A stretch of DNA of 64,000 bases, taken from positions 124,001 to 188,000 of the forward strand of contig NZ_CP015989.1 in NCBI RefSeq assembly GCF_001658005.1, given 5' to 3'. The notes under the pieces are model-generated. The model did no database searches and was not told the DNA's origin. It worked only from the letters and a program-made list of their open reading frames with translations. The position numbers and the translations under genes are program-made. Every line of letters starts with the position of its first letter. The stretch's first letter is position 1. The DNA is from Sphingobium sp. EP60837 (GTDB lineage Bacteria; Pseudomonadota; Alphaproteobacteria; Sphingomonadales; Sphingomonadaceae). Shown here piece by piece: positions 33,223-42,247 of the stretch.

Positions 33223-33231
33223 CGCGGCTAT

Positions 33232-33283
33232 TATGCACAAATATACATAGCCCGCAAGCGGAAATTATGCGCGTATGTGCATA
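33232..33283. promoter_or_regulatory. Operator-like inverted repeat of the higBA operon
   Basis: TATGCACA (33232-33239) and TGTGCATA (33276-33283), with AAATATACAT between; immediately upstream of the toxin start. Confidence 0.45.
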
Positions 33284-33643
33284 TTGCCAGCTCGCTATGC
33301 CGATTGAGGCGACCGCGATCGGGGCGGCTCAATCGAGCGCCCTGCGCGACGAATGTATCAACGCCGGGGATGCAGGGCCGTAATTTTATGCTAGAGGCCC
33401 GGCGCGGCCCACGCCCCCCAATTTGTGCGGCCGTCCACTTCCGACGATGGCCCGCAAGGACTAGCCATCGTCGGAAGACCAACAAACAATCTAGCCGATG
33501 CCACGCGCCGCCCCTGTCCGGGCAGGCGAGGGCTGCTTGCCGTTGTAATAAAATTACTGCTCAATCTGGCCCTAGTTGCGCGTGCAATTTCCCTATTGTT
33601 GAGTCATCGTCCTCCCTACAGCGACCGAAAGGAGGACTAGGCT
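33284..33643. other. Intergenic region
   Basis: 360 bp without a supported gene. Several short frames exist on the plus strand but none has a ribosome binding site or known motif. Confidence 0.3.
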
Positions 33644-33898
33644 ATGGTTGATTCTTCCAATATCTATCGAGAGCAACAGAAAGCGGTTGCCCTAGAGTTC
33701 ATGGAAAAAGCTCTTGCGATACTCGTTGAGGTCGATGATTCAGCCGCAGATTGTTATCTGCAACAATCAATAGATACGTGCATGGCGTCACCGCGCATGA
33801 CATTTCCCGAAGATGAATTTTGGGATTGTGTTGATGAATTGCCACATTTGACCGATCGCGTCTTGTTCCTGCATCGGCAGAACGGGGTCGGTACATAG
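33644..33898 (+). CDS. Small hypothetical protein, 3' end altered by a Tn3-type terminus
   Basis: 84 residues, with AAAGGAGG upstream (about 33627). Acidic and helical (QKAVALEFMEKALAILVEVD; FPEDEFWDCVDELPHLTDRV). The last five residues are encoded by the transposon terminus at 33884, so the original C-terminus is lost. Confidence 0.6.
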   Translation: MVDSSNIYREQQKAVALEFMEKALAILVEVDDSAADCYLQQSIDTCMASPRMTFPEDEFWDCVDELPHLTDRVLFLHRQNGVGT

Positions 33899-33921
33899 AA
33901 CGGACCCAGATATACGCTAAG
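33884..33921. repeat. Tn3-family 38-bp terminus
   Basis: Begins GGGGTCGG and ends ATACGCTAAG, the Tn3/Tn21-type layout; the stop of a tnpA fragment lies inside it, as is usual for these elements. Confidence 0.7.
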
Positions 33922-34060
33922 GTTTCGCCGGACCTTCGACGGCGTGCATCTGGCGAAGCGGCCTGAGGGCGGACGATGGCGCATCGGGGTCGGTCCAAAG
34001 ATAATCCCCGGTGAGGTTGATGTGCTGCCATCCGAGCGGCGAAAGGTGTTGCAACAGGTC
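33917..34060 (-). pseudogene. Tn3-family tnpA, last 47 or so codons
   Basis: [20 protein letters not shown], then [15 protein letters not shown], the conserved C-terminus of Tn3 transposases. It joins an acuI-like fragment near 34060. The lineage differs from the other tnpA genes here. Confidence 0.75.
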
Positions 34061-34208
34061 CCGCCAGACCGTCCTTGTAGTTGACCGTGGTGTGCGTCAC
34101 CCGAAGCTCGACATCGCCTTCCATCAGATCGGCTTCGCTGAAATCCGTCAGCGCGACGGTTTGGCCTGTGTGGTTCTTTTCGATCACGACTGCTCGGAAT
34201 GTGCTCAT
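34061..34208 (-). pseudogene. AcuI/YhdH-like quinone oxidoreductase, N-terminal fragment
   Basis: From ATG 34208 (AAGGAG upstream): FRAVVIEKNHTGQTVALTDF, then [20 protein letters not shown], the N-terminus of acrylyl-CoA reductase-type medium-chain dehydrogenases. Only about 48 codons remain before the tnpA fragment. Confidence 0.75.
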
Positions 34209-34243
34209 GATAATGCTCCTTTCTCAAAATTAGACCGATCGGC

Positions 34244-35125
34244 GGCTCTGTTGCAAACATGGGGCACGGCCGCGCGGCGTCACCCAGTTGGGGGATTAGG
34301 CAGCATTGGCGAAATGCTTATTGAGCATAATCATGGTTTCGGTCAGGGCCGAGGGTCCAATTCCGAATGCTCTTTCAACCAGGCGCACCTCCCCCATGAT
34401 ACCTGGCTGCAGGCACCATGCCTGGGCCTGTCCTTTGCGTAGGGCGCGCATGACCTCGAAGCCCTTGATCGTGGCGTAGGCCGTTGGCATCGACTTGAAG
34501 CCACGTACCGGCTTGATCAGCATCTTCAGCTTGCCGTGGTCGGCCTCGAGCACGTTGTTCAGATATTTCACCTGCCGGTGCTCGGTTTCCGCCGCCAGTT
34601 TGCCTTCGCGTTTCAGCTCAGCGATTGCTGCGCCGTAGCTGGGTGCCTTGTCGGTATTGAGTTTGGCCGGCTTTTCCCAGTCCTTCAGGCCACGAAGAGC
34701 TTTGCCCAGAAAGCGCTTCGCCGCTTTGGCGCTGCGTGTCGATGACAGATAGAAATCAATCGTGTCGCCCCGTTTGTCGACCGCCCGGTACAGGTAGGTC
34801 CATTTGCCCCGCACCTTTACGTAGGTCTCATCCAGACGCCAGCTCGGATCAAAGCCGCGCCGCCAGAACCAGCGGAGACGCTTCTCCATCTCCGGCGCGT
34901 AGCGCTGCACCCAGCGATAGATCGTCGTATGATCGACATCGATCCCACGCTCGGACAGCATTTCCTCGAGATCACGGTAGCTGATGCCGTATCGACAATA
35001 CCAGCGCACCGCCCATAGGATGACCTCGCCGGTAAAATGCCGTCCTTTGAAATCGTTCATCGCAACTGACCTTGACAGTACATGAGCCCAATCTTGGAAA
35101 CCGTGTCAGAGTTTGCAACAGAGCC
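34244..35125 (-). mobile_element. IS-A copy 3
   Basis: 882 bp, same sequence as copy 1. Flanks CGATCGGC and GCCAGGCG. Copies 2 and 3, in direct orientation, bracket the higBA segment. Confidence 0.95.
34296..35060 (-). CDS. IS6-family transposase (IS-A copy 3)
   Basis: 254 residues, same protein as 6416-7180. Confidence 0.95.
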   Translation of the reverse strand: MNDFKGRHFTGEVILWAVRWYCRYGISYRDLEEMLSERGIDVDHTTIYRWVQRYAPEMEKRLRWFWRRGFDPSWRLDETYVKVRGKWTYLYRAVDKRGDTIDFYLSSTRSAKAAKRFLGKALRGLKDWEKPAKLNTDKAPSYGAAIAELKREGKLAAETEHRQVKYLNNVLEADHGKLKMLIKPVRGFKSMPTAYATIKGFEVMRALRKGQAQAWCLQPGIMGEVRLVERAFGIGPSALTETMIMLNKHFANAA

Positions 35126-35468
35126 GCCAGGCGTGCCGGTGATGGTCGTTGTTCCCGTGCAGGATATGTATGTCGATGCCAACTTCAAGGAAGGCCAGCT
35201 TCGCGGCGTCAAGCCCGGTCAGCCGGTGCATCTCACCTCGGACCTCTACGGCTCGGACGTGGTGTATCATGGCCGCGTGGAAGGGTTCGCAGGCGGTTCC
35301 GGCTCGGCCTTTGCCGCGATCCCCGCGCAGAACGCGACCGGCAACTGGATCAAGGTCGTCCAGCGCCTTCCCGTTCGCATCCGGCTCGATCCGAAGGAAC
35401 TGAAAGAGCATCCGCTGCGCGTCGGCTTGTCGATGCACGCAACGGTCGATCTTTCCGGGGCACGCTGA
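35126..35468 (+). pseudogene. EmrA-like membrane fusion protein, 3' fragment
   Basis: 113 codons after IS-A: VVPVQDMYVDANFKEGQLRG, then AFAAIPAQNATGNWIKVVQR and LPVRIRLDPKELKEHPLRVG, the C-terminal barrel of EmrA. The membrane anchor and hairpin are missing. The next gene begins 1 bp after its stop. Confidence 0.85.
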
Positions 35469-35469
35469 A

Positions 35470-36993
35470 ATGTCCGCACATAGTGCTGAGGGTTATCCGC
35501 CGCTGACAGGCGCGAAACTCGCCATGGCGGCGGCCGCGCTGTCGTTCGGCAATTTCGTGGTGGTGCTCGATACGACGATCGCCAATGTGGCGATGCCGAC
35601 GATTTCGGGCGATCTTGGTGTCTCAACGACAGAGGGGACGTGGATCATCACGGCCTATGCGGTCGCCGAAGCCATCACCGTTCCCCTGACGGGCTGGCTC
35701 TCGCGCCGGTTCGGGGAAGTGCGGCTGTTCACGGCCTGCGTCATCGCCTTCGTGATTTGCTCGATCCTTTGCGGGCTGTCCGGCTCGCTCGGCTTCCTGG
35801 TGCTGTTCCGCATCCTGCAAGGTTTCGCGGGTGGCCCGATCATCCCGCTATCGGCCACCCTGCTGATTTCGGTCTTTCCCAAGGACAAGAGCAACATCGC
35901 TTTGGCGATATGGGGCATGACGACCGTGGTGGCCCCGATCTTCGGCCCTATCCTCGGAGGCTACATCTCCGACAATTATCATTGGGGCTGGATTTTCTAC
36001 ATCAACATCTTCTTCGGGCTTGCCGTTAGCGGCGTCGCCTGGTGGCTGCTGCACAACCGCGAAACGCCGATCTCGCGCAGCCGGATCGACATAGTGGGCC
36101 TCCTTCTCCTCGTCGTGTTCGTGAGCGCGTTCCAGACCATGATCGACAAGGGGCGCGAACTGGACTGGTTCTCATCCTCCTTCATCGTCTGGATGGCGAT
36201 CGTCGCGGCGATCGCGCTCGGCGCGCTGATCCTGTGGGAGCTGACCGACGATGATCCGGTGATCGACCTTTCGGTGTTCAAAAACCGGACCTGGCTCATC
36301 TCCACGCTATCGCTGGGGCTAATGTTCGGGCTGTTCTTCGGAAATATCGTGCTGACCCCGCTCTGGCTGCAACAGATGATGGGCTACACCGCGACCTGGG
36401 CGGGCTTTGCGACCGCGCCCATGGGGATTTTGGCGGTCGTGACGGCCCCGATCGTCGGGCGGCTCATGGGCAAGATCGACCCGCGCCTGATCGTCACCTA
36501 TGGTATGGTGGTTCTCGCCATCTCCTTCTTCATGCGCGCGCTGCTGAACGCGCAGGCTGATTTCATGTCGGTCGCGATCCCCATGTTCGTGCTTGGCGCT
36601 GGTGTGCCGGCCTGTCTGGTCACGCTCACGTCGCTGGGCGTGTCGGAGCTTCCCCCCGAAAAGATCGTCAACGGTTCGGGGTTGCAAAACTTCATCCGCA
36701 TCATGGCGACGGCGGTGGGCGCGTCGCTGACTTCGACCTATTGGGAGAATGCGACGAAAGGAAATCGCGCCGAGCTGGTCGCGATCATTGACCCGACAAT
36801 GGCTCCTGCGTCTCTGCCCGGATTGCAGCCCGGTTCCGGCCTCGCCGCCTTCTCCCGAATGGTGGACATGCAGGCCGTGATGCTCGCCACCAACGATTTC
36901 TATGCGATGGCGACGATCCTTATTCTGGTGTTCGCAGGGGTAATCTGGCTCGCGAAACGACCCAAAGGACCGCTCCAACAAGTCAGCCATTGA
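35470..36993 (+). CDS. emrB: EmrB-type DHA2 multidrug MFS transporter
   Basis: 507 residues, full length, 14 predicted helices. Signature regions: VVLDTTIANVAMPTISGDLG in helix 1, motif A-like GWLSRRFGEVRLF, motif C-like GPILGGYISDNYHWGWIFYI. It would export hydrophobic drugs or uncouplers through EmrA and an outer-membrane channel. Its EmrA partner is truncated and transcription from the native promoter is lost, so activity depends on readthrough from IS-A. Confidence 0.9.
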   Translation: MSAHSAEGYPPLTGAKLAMAAAALSFGNFVVVLDTTIANVAMPTISGDLGVSTTEGTWIITAYAVAEAITVPLTGWLSRRFGEVRLFTACVIAFVICSILCGLSGSLGFLVLFRILQGFAGGPIIPLSATLLISVFPKDKSNIALAIWGMTTVVAPIFGPILGGYISDNYHWGWIFYINIFFGLAVSGVAWWLLHNRETPISRSRIDIVGLLLLVVFVSAFQTMIDKGRELDWFSSSFIVWMAIVAAIALGALILWELTDDDPVIDLSVFKNRTWLISTLSLGLMFGLFFGNIVLTPLWLQQMMGYTATWAGFATAPMGILAVVTAPIVGRLMGKIDPRLIVTYGMVVLAISFFMRALLNAQADFMSVAIPMFVLGAGVPACLVTLTSLGVSELPPEKIVNGSGLQNFIRIMATAVGASLTSTYWENATKGNRAELVAIIDPTMAPASLPGLQPGSGLAAFSRMVDMQAVMLATNDFYAMATILILVFAGVIWLAKRPKGPLQQVSH

Positions 36994-37002
36994 GGCGGTT
37001 CC

Positions 37003-37662
37003 GTGCCGCGCAATCTTGATGGCGAGGCACCCCGGCGCGGGATCAAACGCGAAGAGCGCCGCTGCGCGATCGTGACGATCGCGCAGCGGCACTTTGCTGA
37101 ACATGGGTTCGGCGGTGCTTCCATGTCCGCCATCGCGGCCGAGATTGGCGGGTCCAAAGCCACGCTTTGGGCCTATTTCCAATCAAAGGAGGATTTGTTC
37201 GCGGCCGCCCTCTCCGCCTGGCTGGACGAAATCGAGCCGCGCAGCGTCGCCCCTTCGCAGGGCGACGCGCGGCAACGGCTGATCGACTATTGCACGGCGT
37301 TCATGTCGGCCATGCTGACGCCGGTGGCCGAGACGATTTTCCGCCTCATCGTCGCGGAGGGCCAACGCTTTCCAGAGTTGGGCCGCGCTTATTATCGGCG
37401 GGTGCTACTGGCGCATCATCTGATGCTGTCCGAGCTTCTGGAAGGACAGCTCCGCGCAGGCCGACTCTTGCCCCGCTCGCGCGCGCCGTCCAGTTTGCGG
37501 GCGGCGGAACAGCTTCTGGAGATATGCATGTGCCGGTTGCTGGTGCGGCGGGTGTGCGGGCTGGAACTGGACAGCTCGGCCGACGCGATCGCCAGAGAAG
37601 CGGCCGAGGCCGTGGACATGTTCTTGCATGGCTATGGCTCCCGCCCCCGGAGAGCAAGGTGA
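37003..37662 (+). CDS. TetR/AcrR-family repressor
   Basis: 219 residues from GTG 37003, 9 bp after emrB. N-terminal helix-turn-helix IVTIAQRHFAEHGFGGASMS, then AIAAEIGGSKATLWAYFQSK. The C-terminal ligand domain is of the AcrR-C type (AYYRRVLLAHHLMLSELLEG). It probably represses the emrAB operon; the operator was lost with the 5' end. Confidence 0.85.
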   Translation: MPRNLDGEAPRRGIKREERRCAIVTIAQRHFAEHGFGGASMSAIAAEIGGSKATLWAYFQSKEDLFAAALSAWLDEIEPRSVAPSQGDARQRLIDYCTAFMSAMLTPVAETIFRLIVAEGQRFPELGRAYYRRVLLAHHLMLSELLEGQLRAGRLLPRSRAPSSLRAAEQLLEICMCRLLVRRVCGLELDSSADAIAREAAEAVDMFLHGYGSRPRRAR

Positions 37663-37734
37663 GCCATTGCGGAACGGGGCGTGAATCCCGCATGACGGGG
37701 GCAGGTGCGGCGGCGACAGGCTTGAAAACTCCAC

Positions 37735-38436
37735 CTATTGCGCGGTCGCGGGCCTCACTTCGATCGTGCAGCGCACCGGCTTCTTCGCCTTCTCGGCCTG
37801 CTCGCGGCACGCCTGCACCGCTTCGCGGTTGCCATCGGCGAGCGGGGCGGCCGCGACGATCAAGCCCCAGCTCTCCGGCGCGGCCGTCTGCATCAACCGT
37901 TGCCCCGCATCCCATGCCGACTTTTCGCCAAGCGCCCGCGTCGCCATGCTCTCGGGCCAAAGCCAGCTCGCCGGCATCATCCGGGCGATCGGGCCGGCGA
38001 GCAGCGCATAGAGCAACAGCCCCAGCACCAGGCCACCGCCCCCGGCGATAGCGAGCCAGCGATTTTGCACATCGCCGCGCCGCGCAGACGCGACCATTTT
38101 TTGCAAGTCGAAGGTCGCGGACGACAAGGCCGATTTCGTGGATTGGACCTGATGCTGCAATTCGCGGGTCGCCTCGGCAACGGAAGCGTTTAAACGGCCC
38201 CCCATATTCTCCGGGGTGAGCGTCATGGCGGGGCTTTTCCGCACGCCGTCGATCTGCTGCACCAGGATACCCAGCACCTTTTCGGTGCGCTCTAGCGTCG
38301 GCTCGTAATCGGGAATGTCGATGGACTCGCGCGCCGTGGTCAGCGCCTCGACCGCATGGCGCAACAACGACACCTCGCCGCGCAACCGCTCGAACGCCAG
38401 CGCCGGGTCGTCGCGCTCCTGGCTATCCTCATCCAT
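37735..38436 (-). CDS. DUF6118-like membrane protein downstream of traA
   Basis: 233 residues. Acidic N-terminal coiled region (ALAFERLRGEVSLLRHAVEA), a transmembrane helix WLAIAGGGGLVLGLLLYALL at about 125-145 and a periplasmic tail with two Cys. Such genes commonly follow traA on sphingomonad plasmids; role unknown. The palindrome CGTTTAAACG (38187-38196) lies within it, using a rare TTA leucine codon. Confidence 0.65.
   Translation of the reverse strand: MDEDSQERDDPALAFERLRGEVSLLRHAVEALTTARESIDIPDYEPTLERTEKVLGILVQQIDGVRKSPAMTLTPENMGGRLNASVAEATRELQHQVQSTKSALSSATFDLQKMVASARRGDVQNRWLAIAGGGGLVLGLLLYALLAGPIARMMPASWLWPESMATRALGEKSAWDAGQRLMQTAAPESWGLIVAAAPLADGNREAVQACREQAEKAKKPVRCTIEVRPATAQ
38187..38196. 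repeat. Palindrome CGTTTAAACG, site 2
   Basis: Inside the DUF6118-like gene, read as Arg-Leu-Asn. Confidence 0.7.
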
Positions 38437-38449
38437 CGTTCTTTTCTCC

Positions 38450-41400
38450 TTACCGGCTCAATCCACGATCACGGCCTATCCCCAAATCCTGCGTCAACTG
38501 GCGGCCCAAATCGCCCCGCCCCATGTCGCGGCTGCGGTTCATGCCGATCTCAAGCCCCAGCTCGCGGACACGGCCGCGCAGGATCGATTCCACCTGGGGA
38601 TCGCGCTCAAGGCTTTTCGCCATGCCCGCCATTTCCTTGCCCGCCTTCTCGCGCCCCGTCATGTCGCCGGCGCGATAAAGCCGGTCGCGGTCCTGGCGAA
38701 GCGCCTGCCAGCGTTCCACGAAGCGATCGGCGCGCAGGGCAGGATCGGCGCGCACGCGGGCCTCATGCCGCATCGCCTCGACCATCGGGCCGCTGCGCCC
38801 CGCCGCCGCCTCGCGCAGCAAGGCGGGGTCGCGCTGGAACGCCGACGCCATATCGCGCGAGGCTCCGGGCCTGATCTGGTCCAGCGCCTCCGTCGCGCGT
38901 TCGAGCGCGACTTTCTGATGTTCCAGCACCGGCCCGCCTGATGCGCGCGCCTGCAACACCGCCTCGGCCGAACGCGAGGCGCGCTCGACCGCGCGCGTGA
39001 AAGCGCGGTCCTCGCCGCGATCGGCACGCGCCGGGGCAGGCTTCGCCGGCTCGGCCGACAGCTTCAAGCCGTCGAACATGCCGCGCCGCGGCGTCTGTTC
39101 GGCCGCGGGCGTGCGCTCGATCGGGCGCGGCGTGAAACCCGCGAACATGCCCCGTTCGGGCGCTGCGGAAGATCCTCGCTCTGTTGGCGAGATCTCCGCG
39201 CGCGGATCTCGCCCTGCCTCGCGGGGCGCATCCGGCAAGCGGATCTCGCCCGAGAGGCCCCGCCGATCGGCGAAGGCCCGCGCTTCGGCGTCGCGATCAC
39301 GACTATCAGGGGCACGGCCATAATCCGACGCCATATCCTTCGCCCGCTCGCGCGACAGCGTGCGGACAAGCCGGCGATAATCGGCGAAGTCGTCGCGGCC
39401 ATAATGGAGCTGCACCCCGTCGCGGTGCCGCGACAGCGCCACATAGGCGGAATGACGGTCCATGCCGGGGGTCGCCAGCACATGCGCCCGATCGACCGTC
39501 ACGCCCTGCGATTTATGGATGGTGGCGGCATAGCCGTGATCGACATGGGCATAATCTTTCAGGTCGAACGCGACGCTGCGGCCGTCATCAAGGCGAACGG
39601 CCATGCGCTCGGGGCTGACCTGCTCGACCTTCCCCAGCGTGCCGTTCTTCACCCCTAGCCCGCGCTCGTTTTTCAGGAACATGATGCGGTCGCCGTTCGC
39701 GAACGCCCGCGCGCCCCGCTCGGCCGACACGCGCACGTCCGGCCCCAGCTCGCCACCGTCGCGCAGCCGATCGCGCGCGGCTAGGTTCAAATCGCGCACC
39801 TCGGCATTGGTATGGGTGAGGATGATCCGCGACTGATCCGGCGCGGCGATGCGCTCGGCATCCCAGCGGTCCACAAGGTCGGCGCGGGCTTGGCTGCGCG
39901 TCTCGGCCGCCTGCACCATTCCATGCGCCTCATAGGCATGGATCGCCTCGCCCGCCCTGCCCGTCGCCAGCGCCCTGGTCGCGTCGCGCTGCCAGTCCTC
40001 GCGCTGCCGGCGTATCTCGGTGATCTCGGCCCAACCGTGGCGCTCGGTCACGGCCCGGAACGCCGCGCCGGCCTCGATCGCCTGCAACTGCTCGGGGTCG
40101 CCGACAAGAACGACCTTCGCCCCGGCCTGCTCGGCATGGGACAGCACGCGCTCCATCTGGCGCGTGCCGATCATGCCGGCCTCGTCGATCACCAGCACGT
40201 CGCGGGGGCCTAGCAGCTCGCGGCCCTGCTCCCATTGATATTCAAGGCTGGCGATCGTCCGCGACGCGATGGCGGACCCGCCTTCCAGATTCTCGGCCGC
40301 GATGCCCGACAGCGCCGCGCCCCGCACCGTGTAGCCCTGTGCCTCCCACGCCTCGCGCGCCACCCCCAGCATCGCCGACTTGCCGCTGCCGGCATAGCCG
40401 ACGACCGACGCCAGGCCCTTGTCGCCGGTGATATGCGCCAACGCCCCGCGCTGCTCGGCCGACAGGTCCAGCCCCCTGCCCTCGGCCGACGCCAGCGCGC
40501 GGGTCACATGGGCATCGGCGACGCCATGCCCCCGGTCGATCGCCAGCCCTTCGGCGGCGCGTTCCAACCGCTGCTCGGCCGCGATCATGTCGCGCGACGT
40601 GAACCGATCCTCGCCCTTCCCGTCCGGCCCCAGCGCCACCAGCTCGGGCGAGGATCGCACCGCGCTCATCACCTGGTCGAACTGATCCTTGCCGTCGCTG
40701 TGCCGGAACGCGAACTGCGCCAGGTCGCGGCGCGTGAACGTCGCCTGCTGCCGGGTGATGGCGTCGAGCGCGATTTCGGGACTGGCGATGATCTTCTCGC
40801 CATTCTCGCGCGCGATCCGGGCATGGTCCTCGACCCGTTCGGCCTCAAGCCCCTGTTCGGGCATACGCGACGCCGCCGGCCCGATCTTGTGCTGCGGCTC
40901 AAGGTCGATGCCCTGCGCCGCCAGGGTCCGGTGATCTATGCGAGCATCAATATCCAGCTCGGCTAGGCGCTCGTTCACATGGTCCGCCCACGCCTCGCGC
41001 CACTCCTGCAAAAGCTGCGTCGAGTTCCACTCGCGCACCTTCTGGCCGAAGCCCTCGGGGCCAACCTCGCGCATCGACAACATGACATGCGCGTGCGGTT
41101 TGGGCTGGCCGTCCTTCCCCCTGTCCCAATGCACGTTCATGTCTGCGACCATGCCGCGTTCGACGAACTGCTTTTCGACAAACTCGCAGGCGAGCGCGAC
41201 ACCCTGCGCCTGGTTCAACTCGCGCGGAATCGAAAACTCGATCTCGCGGGCAAGCTGGGCGTCCTTGCGTTTCTCTCCCGCCTCGACCTCGTTCCACAAG
41301 GTCGCGCGATCGTTTAAACGCTCCGGCGCACCTTCGGGCAGCATGATTTCCGAATGGACGACTCCGGCCTTGTTCGAGAAATCATGGTCGCGCCCGAGTC

Positions 41401-41503
41401 GGTCATCGTGCAGCCGTTCCGCCGCGCGATAGGCCGCGCTGGCAACGGCGCTCGATCCGTTGGCGCGACTGATGACCTTGGCCGAGAAATGGTAGATCGC
41501 CAT
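38450..41503 (-). CDS. traA: Ti-type conjugative relaxase/helicase TraA (MOBQ)
   Basis: 1017 residues from ATG 41503 (MAIYHFSAKVISRANGSSAV). The N-terminal MobA/MobL relaxase domain has the histidine motif KPHAHVMLSMREV; the central SF1 helicase has Walker A GYAGSGKSAMLGVA, Walker B VLVIDEAGMIGTRQM and the late motif YAATIHKSQGVTVDRAHVL with LSRHRDGVQLHY. The C-terminus is charged and coiled. It nicks oriT and unwinds the strand to be transferred. Divergent from traC, with the candidate oriT between. An upstream in-frame start at 41560 would run into that site. Confidence 0.95.
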   Translation of the reverse strand: MAIYHFSAKVISRANGSSAVASAAYRAAERLHDDRLGRDHDFSNKAGVVHSEIMLPEGAPERLNDRATLWNEVEAGEKRKDAQLAREIEFSIPRELNQAQGVALACEFVEKQFVERGMVADMNVHWDRGKDGQPKPHAHVMLSMREVGPEGFGQKVREWNSTQLLQEWREAWADHVNERLAELDIDARIDHRTLAAQGIDLEPQHKIGPAASRMPEQGLEAERVEDHARIARENGEKIIASPEIALDAITRQQATFTRRDLAQFAFRHSDGKDQFDQVMSAVRSSPELVALGPDGKGEDRFTSRDMIAAEQRLERAAEGLAIDRGHGVADAHVTRALASAEGRGLDLSAEQRGALAHITGDKGLASVVGYAGSGKSAMLGVAREAWEAQGYTVRGAALSGIAAENLEGGSAIASRTIASLEYQWEQGRELLGPRDVLVIDEAGMIGTRQMERVLSHAEQAGAKVVLVGDPEQLQAIEAGAAFRAVTERHGWAEITEIRRQREDWQRDATRALATGRAGEAIHAYEAHGMVQAAETRSQARADLVDRWDAERIAAPDQSRIILTHTNAEVRDLNLAARDRLRDGGELGPDVRVSAERGARAFANGDRIMFLKNERGLGVKNGTLGKVEQVSPERMAVRLDDGRSVAFDLKDYAHVDHGYAATIHKSQGVTVDRAHVLATPGMDRHSAYVALSRHRDGVQLHYGRDDFADYRRLVRTLSRERAKDMASDYGRAPDSRDRDAEARAFADRRGLSGEIRLPDAPREAGRDPRAEISPTERGSSAAPERGMFAGFTPRPIERTPAAEQTPRRGMFDGLKLSAEPAKPAPARADRGEDRAFTRAVERASRSAEAVLQARASGGPVLEHQKVALERATEALDQIRPGASRDMASAFQRDPALLREAAAGRSGPMVEAMRHEARVRADPALRADRFVERWQALRQDRDRLYRAGDMTGREKAGKEMAGMAKSLERDPQVESILRGRVRELGLEIGMNRSRDMGRGDLGRQLTQDLGIGRDRGLSR
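41311..41320. repeat. Palindrome CGTTTAAACG, site 3
   Basis: Inside traA, read as Arg-Leu-Asn (rare TTA codon). Confidence 0.7.
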
Positions 41504-41532
41504 GACGGCCGCTATATTGCCTTTCTTAGCGC

Positions 41533-41562
41533 ACGTCGGCAACGACGTATAAGCGCGCACTC
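41533..41562. other. Candidate MOBQ oriT
   Basis: ACGTCG-GCAA-CGACGT (41533-41548) is a 6-bp hairpin followed directly by ATAAGCGCGCACTC. This is the RSF1010/Ti layout, in which an inverted repeat precedes TAAGTGCGC at the nic site. It lies between the divergent traA and traC genes, as in Ti plasmids. Confidence 0.55.
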
Positions 41563-41676
41563 ACACTCTCTGACGTTCGCGTGATTGACTTCGCCGCATT
41601 TTTTCTGCCGGGGGCGTTCCTCGCGCGCGCGATCGTGCTACGCTGCGTCCCTGATCCTGGGCGCGAGGGAGAGGAT

Positions 41677-41982
41677 ATGCGGAAGGTGCGCGACTATGAC
41701 GCGGAGCTGCGGGCGCTGAACGACAAGGCGCGCGCGCTCAAGGCGAAGAAGGTTCAGCAGCTCGGCGAGCTAGTCACGTCCACCGGGGCCGACGCACTCG
41801 ACCCCGACACGCTGGCGGGCGCGCTACTCGCTGCTACCGAAAGCGCCAACGCGGACGAAAGGGAGGCGTGGCGCGTGAAGGGCGCGGCCTTCTTTCAGGG
41901 ACGCGGGCGCAAGGCTTCCCGACGCGCTGGCGGCAACACTCAAGGCGGACACGAGACTGGCGCAGGCGAGACGCCGCGTTGA
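41677..41982 (+). CDS. traC: Conjugal transfer protein TraC
   Basis: 101 residues from ATG 41677, with GAGGGAGAGG upstream. MRKVRDYDAELRALNDKARA, then KVQQLGELVTSTGADALDPD matches Ti-type TraC relaxosome accessory proteins. An earlier in-frame start (41581) would cover the oriT-side spacer. A second frame continuing from about 41900 into traD also looks coding (LPDALAATLKADTRLAQARR), so the C-terminus may really be in that frame. Confidence 0.75.
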   Translation: MRKVRDYDAELRALNDKARALKAKKVQQLGELVTSTGADALDPDTLAGALLAATESANADEREAWRVKGAAFFQGRGRKASRRAGGNTQGGHETGAGETPR

Positions 41983-42019
41983 AGCCGCGCAGCGCCGCAC
42001 CGATACGAGGGGATGGGTC

Positions 42020-42247
42020 GTGGCCCGCCGCGAACGCACCCGCCATCTCATAGAGCTGGGCGGCCTCGTCCAGAAAGCCGGCCTTGTCGATCTGACCGAC
42101 GACGACCGCGCCACCCTTTACGGTGCGATGCTCGACCTCGCCGCGCGTGTCCAGGGTGACGACGCCAGCAATATGCTGGCGCTCTGGAAGCGGCGCGGCA
42201 AGCGAGCGTTTGACGCGGAGGCGAACGCCGGGGCGGGTCCGACATGA
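42020..42247 (+). CDS. traD: Conjugal transfer protein TraD (Ti type)
   Basis: 75 residues from GTG 42020. RRERTRHLIELGGLVQKAGL followed by a small helical domain is the TraD signature. Coding character extends upstream in the same frame to about 41900, so an earlier start or a frameshift joining it to traC is possible. Stop overlaps the next ATG. Confidence 0.8.
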   Translation: MARRERTRHLIELGGLVQKAGLVDLTDDDRATLYGAMLDLAARVQGDDASNMLALWKRRGKRAFDAEANAGAGPT

